From Pseudomonas benzenivorans (GTDB lineage: Bacteria; Pseudomonadota; Gammaproteobacteria; Pseudomonadales; Pseudomonadaceae), in the NCBI RefSeq assembly GCF_033547155.1, contig NZ_CP137892.1, forward strand, positions 3,038,001-3,102,000: a stretch of DNA of 64,000 bases, read 5' to 3'. Position 1 is the stretch's first letter. Each line of letters opens with the position of its first letter. A program made the position numbers and the translations under genes. This document shows, piece after piece, positions 48,357 through 59,438 of this stretch. The notes under the pieces were generated by a model. That model was not told where the DNA came from. It saw only the letters and a list, made by a program, of their open reading frames with translations, and did no database searches.

Positions 48357-50072
48357 ATGCGTACCAGTCAGTTCCTGCTCTCGACCCTCAAAGAAACCCC
48401 TTCCGATGCCGTGGTCATCAGCCATCAGCTGATGCTCCGCGCCGGGATGATCCGCAAGCTCGCCTCGGGCCTCTACACCTGGCTGCCGATGGGCCTGCGC
48501 GTGCTGCGCAAAGTGGAAAAGGTGGTGCGCGAAGAGATGAATGCCGCCGGCGCCCTCGAAGTGCTGATGCCGGCCATCCAACCGGCGGAGCTATGGCAGG
48601 AGTCCGGGCGCTGGGAGCAGTACGGCCCCGAGCTGCTGCGCCTGCAGGATCGACACGGCCGCGACTTCTGCGTCGGCCCGACCCACGAAGAAGTGATCAC
48701 CGACCTGGCCCGCAACGAGCTCAACAGCTACAAGCAGCTGCCGATCAACCTGTATCAGATCCAGACCAAGTTCCGCGACGAGATCCGTCCGCGCTTCGGC
48801 CTGATGCGCGGGCGCGAGTTCATCATGAAGGACGCCTACTCCTTCCATGCGGACCAGGCCTCGCTGCAGGAAACCTACGACCGCATGCACCAGGCCTACT
48901 GCAACGTCTTCAGCCGCCTGGGCCTGAACTTCCGCCCGGTGCAGGCCGACACCGGCTCGATCGGCGGCACCGGTTCCCATGAGTTCCACGTGCTGGCCGA
49001 CTCCGGCGAGGACGACATCGCCTTCAGCGACAGCTCCGACTACGCCGCCAACATCGAGAAAGCCGAAGCCATTCCGCGGGAAACCGAGCGCGGCGCGGCG
49101 ACCGAAGAGCTGCGTCTGGTCGATACGCCGAACACCAAGACCATCAACGATCTGGTGGAAAAGTTCGGCGCGCCCATCGAGAAAACCATCAAGACCCTGG
49201 TGGTGCATGGCGCCGAGGCCGGCACCCTGGTTGCGCTGATCATCCGCGGCGATCACGAGCTGAACGAGATCAAGGCCGCCAACCTGGAGCAGGTCGCCAG
49301 CCCGCTGACCATGGCGACCGAAGCCGAGCTGCGCGCCGCCATCGGCGCCGGCGCCGGCTCGCTGGGCCCGCTGAACCTGCCGTTGCCCTGCATAGTCGAT
49401 CGCTCGGTGGCCCTGATGAACGACTTCGTCATCGGCGCCAACATAGACGACAAGCACTACTTCGGCGTCAACTGGGAGCGCGACCTGCCTCTGCCGGCGG
49501 TCGCCGACCTGCGCAATGTAGTGGCCGGCGACCCCAGCCCCGACGGCCAGGGCAGCCTGGTGATCAAGCGCGGTATCGAAGTCGGACACATTTTCCAGCT
49601 CGGCACCAAGTACAGCGAAGCCTTGAACTGCCAGGTGCTCGGCGAGAGCGGCAAGCCGGTAACCCTGACCATGGGCTGCTACGGCATCGGCGTATCGCGC
49701 GTGGTCGCCGCGGCCATCGAGCAGAACTTTGATGAGCGCGGCATTCTCTGGAACGACGCCCTGGCGCCCTTCCATATCGCCCTGGTGCCACTGCGCTACG
49801 AGACCGAGGCGGTGCGCGAGGCCACCGACAAGCTGTATGCCGAACTTAGCGCGGCCGGCTACGAGGTGTTGCTCGACGATCGCGACAAGAAGACCAGCCC
49901 GGGCATCAAGTTCGCCGATATGGAGCTGATCGGCATCCCACACCGCATCGTGGTCAGCGATCGCGGCTTGGCCGATGGCAATCTGGAGTACAAGAGCCGC
50001 CAGGAAAGCGAGGCGCAAGTGGTTCCCGCCGCTGATATCCTGTCGTTTATCCAGGCACGCGTCCGCCGCTGA
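48357..50072 (+). CDS. proS: Prolyl-tRNA synthetase (bacterial type with editing domain)
   Basis: This 571-residue class IIa synthetase begins [20 protein letters not shown]. Motif 1 and 2 are in [12 protein letters not shown] and [17 protein letters not shown], and the INS editing domain lies between (about 230-390). Motif 3 is in [13 protein letters not shown]. The ATG at 48,357 is the family start; an in-frame codon at 48,333 would add 8 residues. A lipoprotein gene follows after 25 bases. Confidence 0.97.
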   Translation: MRTSQFLLSTLKETPSDAVVISHQLMLRAGMIRKLASGLYTWLPMGLRVLRKVEKVVREEMNAAGALEVLMPAIQPAELWQESGRWEQYGPELLRLQDRHGRDFCVGPTHEEVITDLARNELNSYKQLPINLYQIQTKFRDEIRPRFGLMRGREFIMKDAYSFHADQASLQETYDRMHQAYCNVFSRLGLNFRPVQADTGSIGGTGSHEFHVLADSGEDDIAFSDSSDYAANIEKAEAIPRETERGAATEELRLVDTPNTKTINDLVEKFGAPIEKTIKTLVVHGAEAGTLVALIIRGDHELNEIKAANLEQVASPLTMATEAELRAAIGAGAGSLGPLNLPLPCIVDRSVALMNDFVIGANIDDKHYFGVNWERDLPLPAVADLRNVVAGDPSPDGQGSLVIKRGIEVGHIFQLGTKYSEALNCQVLGESGKPVTLTMGCYGIGVSRVVAAAIEQNFDERGILWNDALAPFHIALVPLRYETEAVREATDKLYAELSAAGYEVLLDDRDKKTSPGIKFADMELIGIPHRIVVSDRGLADGNLEYKSRQESEAQVVPAADILSFIQARVRR

Positions 50073-50097
50073 CTTTCTGCCCTTATCAAGAGCCATC

Positions 50098-51051
50098 ATG
50101 TTCAAGCGAAGCACCTCTCGCCTCGTCGGCGCCGCAGTCTGCGGCGCCGTCTTTATCAGCGGCTGCGCCAACCAGCTGCCACAGCGCAGCGAGCATGAAG
50201 AGCGCGTCGAGCGCAAACTCCTGGCGCACAGCCTGCAAATAGACGTCGGCGAACCGCGCACGCTGGAGCTGCCGCAGCGACGCGTGCGAATCAACGAGCA
50301 GAAGACCTTCGAGGTCACCACTGTCGAAGTCACCCGCCGCTACGACCGTTATACCCCCTACCAGCCCTGGCGCGAGCTGTACGAAGTGCCCCTGGGTGCA
50401 CTGGCGGTAGTCGCCGGCATCGGCGCCAACGTGCTCAATGTGCCCCTGCTCGGCAGCCTGCCGGACAGCGCCACCAAGGACTGGATCAGCTATGGCTTCG
50501 CCGGCCTCAATCCGCTGATGAACGCCGAATCCAATGGGCGCTCGCAGCAGAATCTCGCCAGCCTCGAAGAAAAGCGCCAGGACGCACGCATGGAGTACAC
50601 CAGCCTGCCCTGGGCCGAGCGCCCGGTATCGGTCAAGGCAGGCGAGCACAGCCAAGAGCTGCTGACCGACCGCAACGGCGTCCTGCGTCTCAACCTGCTC
50701 GACAGCCCCTTCGCCGAGCAGGATGCCAGCCGCATCGGCACCTTGCTGCTGCAGGTGGAAGACCCACAAGACGCCGCCCAGGCACAGGCAACCCTGCTGG
50801 TCAGCCACACCCTGCGCGGCAAACTGCAGGAAGCCCACGGCCTGATCTACGACGATCTGGAAGACGACGACGTGTCGCAATGGGTGCACCGGGTCAAGCG
50901 GCTGTCCGAGCTGGGCCTGGAAGAGGAAGCCAGCGAGCTGGAGCAAAGCCTGATCGAACTGAGTCGCAACGACCCGGAACTGCAGGAGAGCTTTCTGCAA
51001 GCCCTGACACGGGATGCCGGTCGCCTGGTCGCCGACCCTGGCGCCGACTGA
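50098..51051 (+). CDS. Putative lipoprotein, 317 residues
   Basis: The signal MFKRSTSRLVGAAVCGAVFISGC has a lipobox with Cys23 (ISGC), so it is a lipoprotein. The body contains a short hydrophobic segment (VPLGALAVVAGIGANVLNVPLLGSL) and otherwise charged helical sequence. I do not recognise a domain. It is 25 bases after proS and 7 bases before a transglycosylase-like gene. The syntenic location is conserved in Pseudomonas, and a cell-envelope role is plausible. Confidence 0.85.
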   Translation: MFKRSTSRLVGAAVCGAVFISGCANQLPQRSEHEERVERKLLAHSLQIDVGEPRTLELPQRRVRINEQKTFEVTTVEVTRRYDRYTPYQPWRELYEVPLGALAVVAGIGANVLNVPLLGSLPDSATKDWISYGFAGLNPLMNAESNGRSQQNLASLEEKRQDARMEYTSLPWAERPVSVKAGEHSQELLTDRNGVLRLNLLDSPFAEQDASRIGTLLLQVEDPQDAAQAQATLLVSHTLRGKLQEAHGLIYDDLEDDDVSQWVHRVKRLSELGLEEEASELEQSLIELSRNDPELQESFLQALTRDAGRLVADPGAD

Positions 51052-51058
51052 GACAGGC

Positions 51059-51631
51059 ATGGCCTTGCGCCTAGGCCTGGCACTGCTGCTGGCATGGCTG
51101 TGCACGCCCGGCCATGCCAGCCTGCGCCAGGCTCCGGAGCCCGAGCGGCGCGCCCTGCTGCAGCGCACCGTCGCCGAAGCCGACAGCTTTCAGGATCGCT
51201 TCGAGGCCGAAGTCTGGCTGCTGGACATGTCCACCCGCCTGAAACACTACGTGCCCGAGGCGGAAGAGCGCCTTTCCCTGCTCCGCCTGGCCCACCGCGA
51301 GGCCAGCAGGGCCGACCTACGCCCCGACCTGGTGCTGGCGCTGATCCACGCGGAGAGTCACTTCGATCGTCTCGCCATTTCCGCCGCCGGCGCCCAGGGC
51401 ATGATGCAGGTCACGCCGTTCTGGAAGGCCGAACTCGGCAGGCCGCAGGACAACCTCACCGACAACGCCACCAACCTGAGGTACGGCTGCACCATTCTCG
51501 GCTTCTATCTGCGCAAGGAAAACGGCGATCTCAACCGCGCCCTGGCCCGCTACAACGGCAGTCTCGGCCAGCAACGCTACCCGGCCAGGGTGATAGGCTT
51601 CTGGCATGACTTCTGGTACGTCAAGCCCTGA
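51059..51631 (+). CDS. Lytic transglycosylase (SLT domain)
   Basis: This 190-residue protein has a signal peptide (MALRLGLALLLAWLCTPGHA) and a soluble-lytic-transglycosylase-type domain. The catalytic Glu is in LIHAESHFDRLAIS, followed by AAGAQGMMQVTPFW. It cleaves peptidoglycan with anhydromuramic acid formation. It is probably co-transcribed with the lipoprotein upstream. The ATG at 51,059 gives a proper signal peptide; the upstream start at 51,014 is not needed. Confidence 0.92.
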   Translation: MALRLGLALLLAWLCTPGHASLRQAPEPERRALLQRTVAEADSFQDRFEAEVWLLDMSTRLKHYVPEAEERLSLLRLAHREASRADLRPDLVLALIHAESHFDRLAISAAGAQGMMQVTPFWKAELGRPQDNLTDNATNLRYGCTILGFYLRKENGDLNRALARYNGSLGQQRYPARVIGFWHDFWYVKP

Positions 51632-51643
51632 CCCGCCACCGCC

Positions 51644-51919
51644 TCACCGTCGCAGAACGAACCCGGCGATGCCTTGCAGCGGCTGCTCCTGCAGCTCTAC
51701 GGCAGTCACCTGGGCAGCGCTCGGACCGTGCTCCAACCAGGCGGCCAAGGTGCGCACCGCAGCCTCGTCACCCTCGGCCAGCACCTCGACTCGACCATCA
51801 TCGAGATTGCGCACCCAGCCAGCCAAGCCCAGGCGCTCGGCCTGCTCGAGCGTGCTCTGGCGGAAATATACGCCCTGTACCCGACCGCGGACGTATCCGT
51901 GCAAACATATCTGCGACAT
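51644..51919 (-). CDS. acyP: Acylphosphatase
   Basis: This 91-residue enzyme hydrolyses acylphosphates. The active Arg is in GRVQGVYFR and the Asn in GWVRNLDDGRVEV. It begins MSQICLHGYVRG and ends GFVLRR. It is convergent with the transglycosylase gene (12-base gap) and lies 3 bases after the TlpA-like gene. Confidence 0.94.
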   Translation of the reverse strand: MSQICLHGYVRGRVQGVYFRQSTLEQAERLGLAGWVRNLDDGRVEVLAEGDEAAVRTLAAWLEHGPSAAQVTAVELQEQPLQGIAGFVLRR

Positions 51920-51922
51920 GCC

Positions 51923-52402
51923 CTAGTCTCCTCCGCGCAGCCTGTTCAGGCTCGCCGTCAATCCTGCGGCCGTCTGCTCACCCAGTAAGCGCTCACGCAC
52001 CTGGCCACTATCATCGACGATATAGGTGACTGGCAGCGCCTCACTGCGGGGCAACTGGAAACGCGCTGCGGGGTCTTGCTCCAGCACCGTAAACTCGATG
52101 CCCAGGGCCGCTGCGGCCGAGTTCAACTCCGCGCCCTGCAGGCCATCGAAGTTCACCCCCACCACCCTCACCGGCTGATCTTTCAGCTGCCTGGCCAGGG
52201 CGTTCAGCTCGGGAATCTCACTGCGGCACGGCGCACACCATTCGGCCCAGTAATTAATCACCAACCACTGGCCTTCCAGCTGCTCAGCCGCTACCTTTCG
52301 TCCATGCTGATCGACGCCAACGTCTTCAGAGCAGCTTGCCAGGACCAGGCAGGCGCAGAGTCCCACAACAGCACGCATGACAGTCTGGAGTCGCATTCCC
52401 AT
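51923..52402 (-). CDS. TlpA/ResA-like thioredoxin-fold lipoprotein
   Basis: This 159-residue protein has a lipoprotein-type signal ending LVLASC and a thioredoxin fold with the active site WAEWCAPC. Such proteins reduce disulfides in the periplasm. The ATG at 52,402 is chosen (AGGA upstream); in-frame ATGs at 52,396 and 52,381 are alternatives. It is divergent from the PilZ-like gene, with only 30 bases between. Confidence 0.9.
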   Translation of the reverse strand: MGMRLQTVMRAVVGLCACLVLASCSEDVGVDQHGRKVAAEQLEGQWLVINYWAEWCAPCRSEIPELNALARQLKDQPVRVVGVNFDGLQGAELNSAAAALGIEFTVLEQDPAARFQLPRSEALPVTYIVDDSGQVRERLLGEQTAAGLTASLNRLRGGD

Positions 52403-52432
52403 GCATTCGATCCTCGTCCGCCCAGGGTTGGT

Positions 52433-53842
52433 ATGACGCTTGATGCCTTGCGTCTGGAGGTGCCGGACATCCTCGAAGACGCCACCGCCTCGTTGAGCGA
52501 TCTCAACGAGCAACTGGCCCAGGCCCGCCTGCAGCCGCAAGAGACTGCGCTGCAGCTGATACTCAGCCTGTTGTTTCGACTCAACCGCAGTGCCATGACC
52601 TTACTCGAAAGGCAACGCGCGCTGCAAAGCTTCAGCGACCAGTTCCACCACTATGCCGCCGGCTATAGCGCCGACACGCCACCACCTGCACTCTTCGTGC
52701 ACCTGTGCGGCGAATTGGCGATCGGTTTCAAGCGCCTGCTACTGCAGATAGTACAAAGCCGGCATCCCTCCCGGCCGCACCTGGCCTGGTGCCTGTACAT
52801 GGCCCAACACTTTCTCGCCCAAAGCCTGCTGCGCCACTACCAGCGCTACCATGAGCCGCCCCCCCACCTGTGGCGCGACAGCCACCTGCTGTATTGGATC
52901 GGCGAACATCAGGAGTGCCTGGACGAACCCGTGGCGGCGAGCTTCACTCCGCAACCGGCCAACACCCTGCGCGGCCTCTACCAACAGATGCTGCTAGTGG
53001 CATTGAGCAACCCCTTTCATCTCGCCGAAGGCGAATGCCTCAAACTCTTCGGTGCCCTCGCCCAACTGGCTGCATTGCCGCGCCTATTGCCCTGGGACGA
53101 AGAAGATGACACCGAGGGTCCGACAGTCGACCTCTCCGAATCACAGGCTTGCCTGGGCTACAGCCACAGCCCCGATGGCGACATCGCCTATCTTCGCCGC
53201 TTCGAGCTCGGTGCGCTGCTGATCGCCCTACATGAGCCCGCCCCCCTGCAAAGCGCCGAAGAAAGACGGTTGCTAGACCAGGTCCAGCACCATTGGCTGG
53301 GACGCCAGCAACGTCGCCATCCGCGGGCCGAGCACGTTGTCCAATGTGACCTGGTCGTCGGCCTGCCGGCCATCCACGCACACCTGCTGAAACACCTGCC
53401 CCCGTGCGCCCCGGCACAGATGCTCGATGCCAGCCCCGGGGGGGCGCGCCTGCTGTGCCATCCAGACCTGGCCGCACAACTGGCTGTCGGCCAGCTCGTG
53501 CTGCTGCTCGCCAGCAGCAACACGACGACCTTGGGACTGGTACGCTGGCGCCACATCAATGAGGAAGGCCTGCACCTGGGCCTGCGGTACCTGAAGGGTC
53601 TGCCGCGCCCGGTCTGGCTGCGCCGCGCACCCAACGCACAAACCCATCCGGGCGTACTGCAAAGCACGCCGGCGCCAGGCAACGGCTGGCACCATGGCCT
53701 GTGGTTGCCCAGCGGTCAGTTCGGCGAAGGAGAGAACCTCTGGCTGCAGCTGCCCAGCGTGAACAATCAGACGACCCTACCGCTGCCGGCCGCCAACCTC
53801 AGCACCCAGGCAGTCGCACGCCACCCGCTGCAGATGCCCTGA
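52433..53842 (+). CDS. PilZ-like domain protein of unknown function
   Basis: This 469-residue cytoplasmic protein begins MTLDALRLEVPDILEDATAS. The first ~300 residues are helical without a recognised domain. The C-terminal ~100 residues show PilZ-like patterns (GGARLLCHPDL, VGQLVLLLAS, LGLVRWRHI, LGLRYL), which in PilZ proteins sit near a c-di-GMP-binding RxxxR site. I cannot see a clear RxxxR here. The ATG at 52,433 has AGGG upstream. It is the only gene in this direction before the 134-residue gene. Confidence 0.75.
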   Translation: MTLDALRLEVPDILEDATASLSDLNEQLAQARLQPQETALQLILSLLFRLNRSAMTLLERQRALQSFSDQFHHYAAGYSADTPPPALFVHLCGELAIGFKRLLLQIVQSRHPSRPHLAWCLYMAQHFLAQSLLRHYQRYHEPPPHLWRDSHLLYWIGEHQECLDEPVAASFTPQPANTLRGLYQQMLLVALSNPFHLAEGECLKLFGALAQLAALPRLLPWDEEDDTEGPTVDLSESQACLGYSHSPDGDIAYLRRFELGALLIALHEPAPLQSAEERRLLDQVQHHWLGRQQRRHPRAEHVVQCDLVVGLPAIHAHLLKHLPPCAPAQMLDASPGGARLLCHPDLAAQLAVGQLVLLLASSNTTTLGLVRWRHINEEGLHLGLRYLKGLPRPVWLRRAPNAQTHPGVLQSTPAPGNGWHHGLWLPSGQFGEGENLWLQLPSVNNQTTLPLPAANLSTQAVARHPLQMP

Positions 53843-53972
53843 CACTGTAGAAACTGCGAGAGCGATCACGCCCCACGACGGCCAAGCGCACAGATTCCCC
53901 CCGCGCGCCCCGCTTATAATTTCCAGGCCTAATGCTTGAATCGATCCGCCATCAGCCTGGAAGACAGCGACC

Positions 53973-54377
53973 ATGACCCAAGCCCACGACAAGTTGATCG
54001 GACAGGTACCGGAGCGCATCGTCGAAGTTGCCCGCCTGCAAGTCACGCCCTACGAAGGGCGTGTCGCCGAATACAACGTCGCCACCTGGCTGCAATTACC
54101 AGGGCTAGCCAACCTACCCGTTTCCCTGCTGATCAATTACCGCGATGGCGGTAAACGGCGCGAAGTCGCGGTGGATCATGGCAAGGTCAATGCTCACAGC
54201 AAGATCCTGCTCTCCGGCATTGCCCGATTGCCGGTCAAGCAGAAGATAGAGGACATGCAGGTGCGCCTGCGCTCGGCGGTGCCGACGCAAAGCCTGGTGG
54301 TCGAAGAGCTGTTCGTTCAGGCCGTCGAGCCCGCACGCAAGGACAACGATCAGGTGCTGGCGAGCAGCCAGGGCTAA
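53973..54377 (+). CDS. Conserved hypothetical protein, 134 residues
   Basis: The protein begins MTQAHDKLIGQVPERIVEVARLQ and has no signal peptide or membrane segment. I do not recognise its domain, but the length, clean start and syntenic position support a real gene. Its end overlaps the end of the convergent small gene at 54,374 by 4 bases. Confidence 0.8.
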   Translation: MTQAHDKLIGQVPERIVEVARLQVTPYEGRVAEYNVATWLQLPGLANLPVSLLINYRDGGKRREVAVDHGKVNAHSKILLSGIARLPVKQKIEDMQVRLRSAVPTQSLVVEELFVQAVEPARKDNDQVLASSQG

Positions 54378-54571
54378 GCGGACTCCAAACCACGCCCGAT
54401 GAGGGGCTCGGCCGGCTGCTGCGGTTCGGCCGAGGCATCTTTCGGCGCGGGCTGAGCCAACGACTCCGGCCAGCGCACGAAACACAGCCCGGTAATACGA
54501 TTCAGCCGCTCCAGCGCTTCCTGCGGGCCACGCTGATAGAGATGAATTACCCTGCCCTTGCTCGTCGTCAT
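54374..54571 (-). CDS. Conserved small protein, 65 residues
   Basis: This frame begins MTTSKGRVIHLYQRGPQEA and ends PLIGRGLESA. It has the charged, compact composition of a real small cytoplasmic protein, with a hydrophobic core segment (ERLNRITGLCFVRW). It is tail-to-tail with the gene at 53,973 and shares 4 bases with it. No family is recognised. Confidence 0.65.
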   Translation of the reverse strand: MTTSKGRVIHLYQRGPQEALERLNRITGLCFVRWPESLAQPAPKDASAEPQQPAEPLIGRGLESA

Positions 54572-54740
54572 AGCCCACCCGTCCTCTCTGACAATCCCTG
54601 GCCGCCCTGCAGCCCGATTGCGATGTTGTAGGGACTTAATGCCAGAAGCATGCCAGCCCCGCCGCCGCTTGATTCGGACACCACCGCCACCGCCAGGCGT
54701 GAACCCACGCCATCGCAGCGCCGCAAACTGACGTTTTTTG

Positions 54741-55961
54741 TCACCTCTGCGCAGGATGCAGCCAGTCCGCCAGGCTCTCGCCGAACAGTGTCGCCTGCTC
54801 CTCGTGCAAACGCTCCAAGGCGCTGCGCAGCCCCGGATACCAGGGTTCGTCCAAGAGTTCCGGCAGTTGACCGAGCCGCGGCAGCGGCCAGGGACTGTGG
54901 CTCAGCAATTGTTGCAAGCTGTAGTGCGCCAGGTCACGGCTCAATACCCAGGCCCCCGCCCCAGTCGAGGCGACCAAGTGCTGGCTTTCGAGAAACTCTA
55001 GCACCTCCTCCCACTCGTGCTCCGGCAGGGGCCAGCCCTGCCGCCACATATCGCGATGACGCACCTTCAGCCCGGATTGCTGGCGCTCGTGGAACACCCG
55101 CAGGATCGCCAGCACTACCAGCAGACGCGGCATACCCCGACGGCGCCACTGATGGGGGGTACCCAGATTGCACACCAGCTCGGCACCGAATAGCACGATC
55201 AGCCAGGACAGGTAGATCCACAGGAGAAACAACGGCACCGTGGCAAAGGCGCCGTAGATCAACTGGTAACCCGGAAACAACTGTACATATAAGCCAAACA
55301 GCGCCTTGGCCAACTCGAACAGCACAGCAGTGAACAGCCCCCCCATAAAGGCGTGTGACAGTGGCACCCGTGCATTCGGCACAGACGCATAGAGCAGGGT
55401 GAACGCCGCCACACTGAAGGCCAGCGGCATCAGCGCCAGTAGCGTCTCGGCACCGAGCAGCGCGTCAGGGCCGGAGATCAGCGACAACGAAGCGATATAG
55501 GTACTGATCGCGAAGCCGGCGCCCAGGAGAATGGGACCCAGACTGAGGATTGCCCAGTACAGGAGAAAACTCGATACCCCGCGCCTGGCCTGGCGCACCC
55601 GCCAGATGGTGTTGAAGGCTTTCTCAATGGTCACCAGCATCCAGAACGCGGTGACCGCCAGTACCGCCACGCCGACCCAGGTCAGCTGCCGGGCCTGCGC
55701 GGTGAAATCGCGCAGATAGCCCTGCACCGTCTCGCCGGCCGAGGGCACGAAGTTATGGAAGATGAAACTCTGGATCTGCTCGCCCGTGCCCTGGAAGGCC
55801 GGCACGGCCGAGAGCATGGAGAAGGTCACGGTCATCATCGGCACCACGGCGAACAGCGTGGTGTAGGTCAGGGCCGCGGCAGTGTTGGCGCCGCGATCGG
55901 CGAAAAAACGCTGCAGCAGAAAGCGCCAGAACTCCAGCCAATCGGTAAAACGCTGCCCCAT
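54741..55961 (-). CDS. YihY/virulence factor BrkB family inner-membrane protein
   Basis: This 406-residue protein has about six membrane helices in the first 290 residues (the YihY core begins [15 protein letters not shown]) and a cytoplasmic C-terminal tail of about 110 residues. The conserved [22 protein letters not shown] segment is present. The family was once called RNase BN but the activity was reassigned; the role is unresolved. It is divergent from the ArsC-like gene, with 110 bases between. Confidence 0.92.
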   Translation of the reverse strand: MGQRFTDWLEFWRFLLQRFFADRGANTAAALTYTTLFAVVPMMTVTFSMLSAVPAFQGTGEQIQSFIFHNFVPSAGETVQGYLRDFTAQARQLTWVGVAVLAVTAFWMLVTIEKAFNTIWRVRQARRGVSSFLLYWAILSLGPILLGAGFAISTYIASLSLISGPDALLGAETLLALMPLAFSVAAFTLLYASVPNARVPLSHAFMGGLFTAVLFELAKALFGLYVQLFPGYQLIYGAFATVPLFLLWIYLSWLIVLFGAELVCNLGTPHQWRRRGMPRLLVVLAILRVFHERQQSGLKVRHRDMWRQGWPLPEHEWEEVLEFLESQHLVASTGAGAWVLSRDLAHYSLQQLLSHSPWPLPRLGQLPELLDEPWYPGLRSALERLHEEQATLFGESLADWLHPAQR

Positions 55962-56071
55962 GCCCTCTCCTTAGCGATTGGCCGATCCGCCCAGCCCTGC
56001 GTCGTACTGTTCAGACTCGAGCCGCTACGCGGTTAGAATAGCCGCCACTCGACTCGAGATGCGAACTCCAT

Positions 56072-57430
<1,359 letters not shown>

Positions 57431-57500
57431 CCGACTCATTCGCCCGTCACGTTTCAATCGGGCTTGGATGCCGCCAGCACGGCGGCGCCCGAACGAATCG

Positions 57501-58205
57501 TCACCAGCCCAGGGTTTCCTTCAGGAAGGGGATGGTCAGCTTGCGCTGAGCCTGCAACGAGGCCTGATCGAGACGCTCGAGCAACTCGAACAACGCACTC
57601 ATGCTGCGCTCGCCGCGGGTGAGGATGAAACGGCCGACCTCATCGCTCATATTCAGGCCGCGGCGCGAGGCGCGCAGCTGCAGGGCGCGAAGCTTGTCCT
57701 CATCGGACAGTTCGTGCAGCTGGAAGACCAGCGCCAGGGTCAGCCGCGACTGCAGGTCGGGCAGCGCCACCGGCAGCTCGCGCGGCGACCTGGCGGCAGC
57801 CAGCAGCAGGCGCCGGCCGCTGTCGCGCAGGCGATTGAACAGATGGAACAACGCCTCCTCCCAGTCGCTACGACCGGCCACGGCATCCAGCTGATCGAGG
57901 CACACCAGTTCGCACTGTTCGAGGTTGTCCAACAAGTCCGGGCCGTACGCCGCAACCTCCGCCAGCGGCAGGTACACCGCCGGCTCACCACGCTGCTCGA
58001 AGCGCAGGCAAGCCGCCTGCAGCAGGTGACTGCAGCCGACGCCTTCGCCCCCCCAGAGGTAGATCAGGCTTTCCGTCCAGCCGGCCTCGGCCTCGCACAG
58101 GCGCTCGACATAGCCCAGCGCGGCGGCATTGGCCCCGGGATAGTAGTTGGCGAAAGTGGCGTCGTCGCGAAGGCGAACACCTAATGGCAATTGAATGGGC
58201 GTCAT
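57501..58205 (-). CDS. hda: DnaA regulatory inactivator Hda
   Basis: This 234-residue AAA+ protein resembles DnaA domain III. It stimulates hydrolysis of DnaA-ATP when bound to the sliding clamp. The N-terminal clamp-binding motif is QLPLGVRLR, then LWGGEGVGCSHLLQA (Walker A region, non-canonical as is usual for Hda in this group) and CLDQLDAVAG (Walker B). The GERSMSALFELLERLD region is the arginine finger area. It overlaps the PerM-like gene by 4 bases. Confidence 0.94.
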   Translation of the reverse strand: MTPIQLPLGVRLRDDATFANYYPGANAAALGYVERLCEAEAGWTESLIYLWGGEGVGCSHLLQAACLRFEQRGEPAVYLPLAEVAAYGPDLLDNLEQCELVCLDQLDAVAGRSDWEEALFHLFNRLRDSGRRLLLAAARSPRELPVALPDLQSRLTLALVFQLHELSDEDKLRALQLRASRRGLNMSDEVGRFILTRGERSMSALFELLERLDQASLQAQRKLTIPFLKETLGW

Positions 58206-59293
58206 GCGGGACTCGGCGGTTCGTCGGAGCCGCTGGGGGACTCTCCGTAAAGTGCGGAAAGTTTATAGAAATCATGGGCATGGCGCAGCAAAACCATAAT
58301 CACCGCGGCCACCGGCAGGGCTAGCAGCACGCCGCTGAAGCCGAACAGCTGGCCTCCGGCCATGATGGCGAAGATCACCGCCACCGGATGCAGGCCGATG
58401 CGGTCGCCCACCAGCAAGGGGGTCAGGAGCATGCCCTCGAGCAACTGGCCGACAACGAATACCGCGGCGATGGCCAGCAGCGGGTAGAGCTCCCCGCCGA
58501 ACTGGAACACCCCGGCGGTCAACGCCGCTGCCACCCCGACCACCACGCCCAGGTAAGGCACGATGCTGGCCAGACCGGCCAGCAGGCCGATCAGCAGGCC
58601 CAGCTCCAGGCCGACCAGCATCAAGCCCGAGGCATACACCAGGCCCAACGCCAGCATCACCAGCAACTGCCCGCGCAGGAAGGCGCCGAGCACTTCGTGG
58701 CATTCGCCGAACAGGGTCACCACCAGACCTTCCCGACTGCGCGGCAGCAGCCCGCGCAGCTTGGCGAGCATCAGGTCCCAATCGCGCAGCAGATAGAAGG
58801 TCACCACCGGGATCAGCAGCAGATTGGCCAGCCAGGCCACCAGGGCCAGGCCCGAGGCGGTGGCACGCGACAGCACCAGGCCGAGGATGTCGGTGGTCTT
58901 GCCCAGGTGCCCGGATAGCGCGGCCTTGAGTTGGTCGAAACGCCAGAAGCCGTCGCCCAGGCCCAGCTGCGCCTGCACCCAGGGCAAGGCTTGGTGCTGT
59001 GCCCAGTCGAGCATCTGTGGGGTCAGTTCATAGAGCCGCAGCAGCTGCTTGCCGAGCATCGGCACCAGCACCAGCAGCATGAGCGCGAAGATCAGGCCGA
59101 ACAGCACGAATACCAGGATCACGCCCCAGGTGCGCGACAGTTTCCAGCGCTCCAGGCGGTCGACCAGGGGGTCGCCCAGATAGGCCAGCAGCACGCCGAT
59201 CAGGAAGGGAGCGAGAATAGGGTGCAACAGATAGAGCAGCCAGCCGAGCAGCAGCAACCCAGCTATCCATAGCCAGCGACGTGAATCGATCAT
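58202..59293 (-). CDS. AI-2E family transporter (PerM-like), linked to hda
   Basis: This 363-residue protein has about eight membrane helices and the family segment ASIVPYLGVVVGVAAAL. It begins MIDSRRWLWIAGLLLLGWLLYLLHP. It is diverged from the member at 24,867-25,934. The position just upstream of hda is conserved in Pseudomonas. Substrate unknown. Confidence 0.92.
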   Translation of the reverse strand: MIDSRRWLWIAGLLLLGWLLYLLHPILAPFLIGVLLAYLGDPLVDRLERWKLSRTWGVILVFVLFGLIFALMLLVLVPMLGKQLLRLYELTPQMLDWAQHQALPWVQAQLGLGDGFWRFDQLKAALSGHLGKTTDILGLVLSRATASGLALVAWLANLLLIPVVTFYLLRDWDLMLAKLRGLLPRSREGLVVTLFGECHEVLGAFLRGQLLVMLALGLVYASGLMLVGLELGLLIGLLAGLASIVPYLGVVVGVAAALTAGVFQFGGELYPLLAIAAVFVVGQLLEGMLLTPLLVGDRIGLHPVAVIFAIMAGGQLFGFSGVLLALPVAAVIMVLLRHAHDFYKLSALYGESPSGSDEPPSPA

Positions 59294-59438
59294 CCTCGGC
59301 CCTCAGTTGGCGAAAGGTAATGCCCGGAGCATGACAAGAACCGCAGAGCGCCCCATGGCCTCACTCTGCCGCTGCCCGCTCGACAGTCGCCGCCAAAGTG
59401 CGACGAGTGACCGGGCCTATGCCTAACGGGGCGGCAGT

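Noticed and set aside
48591..50333. A 580-codon leftward frame opposite proS
   Set aside because: It lies wholly antisense to prolyl-tRNA synthetase and the start of the next lipoprotein. It has no ribosome-binding site and the composition of a shadow frame.
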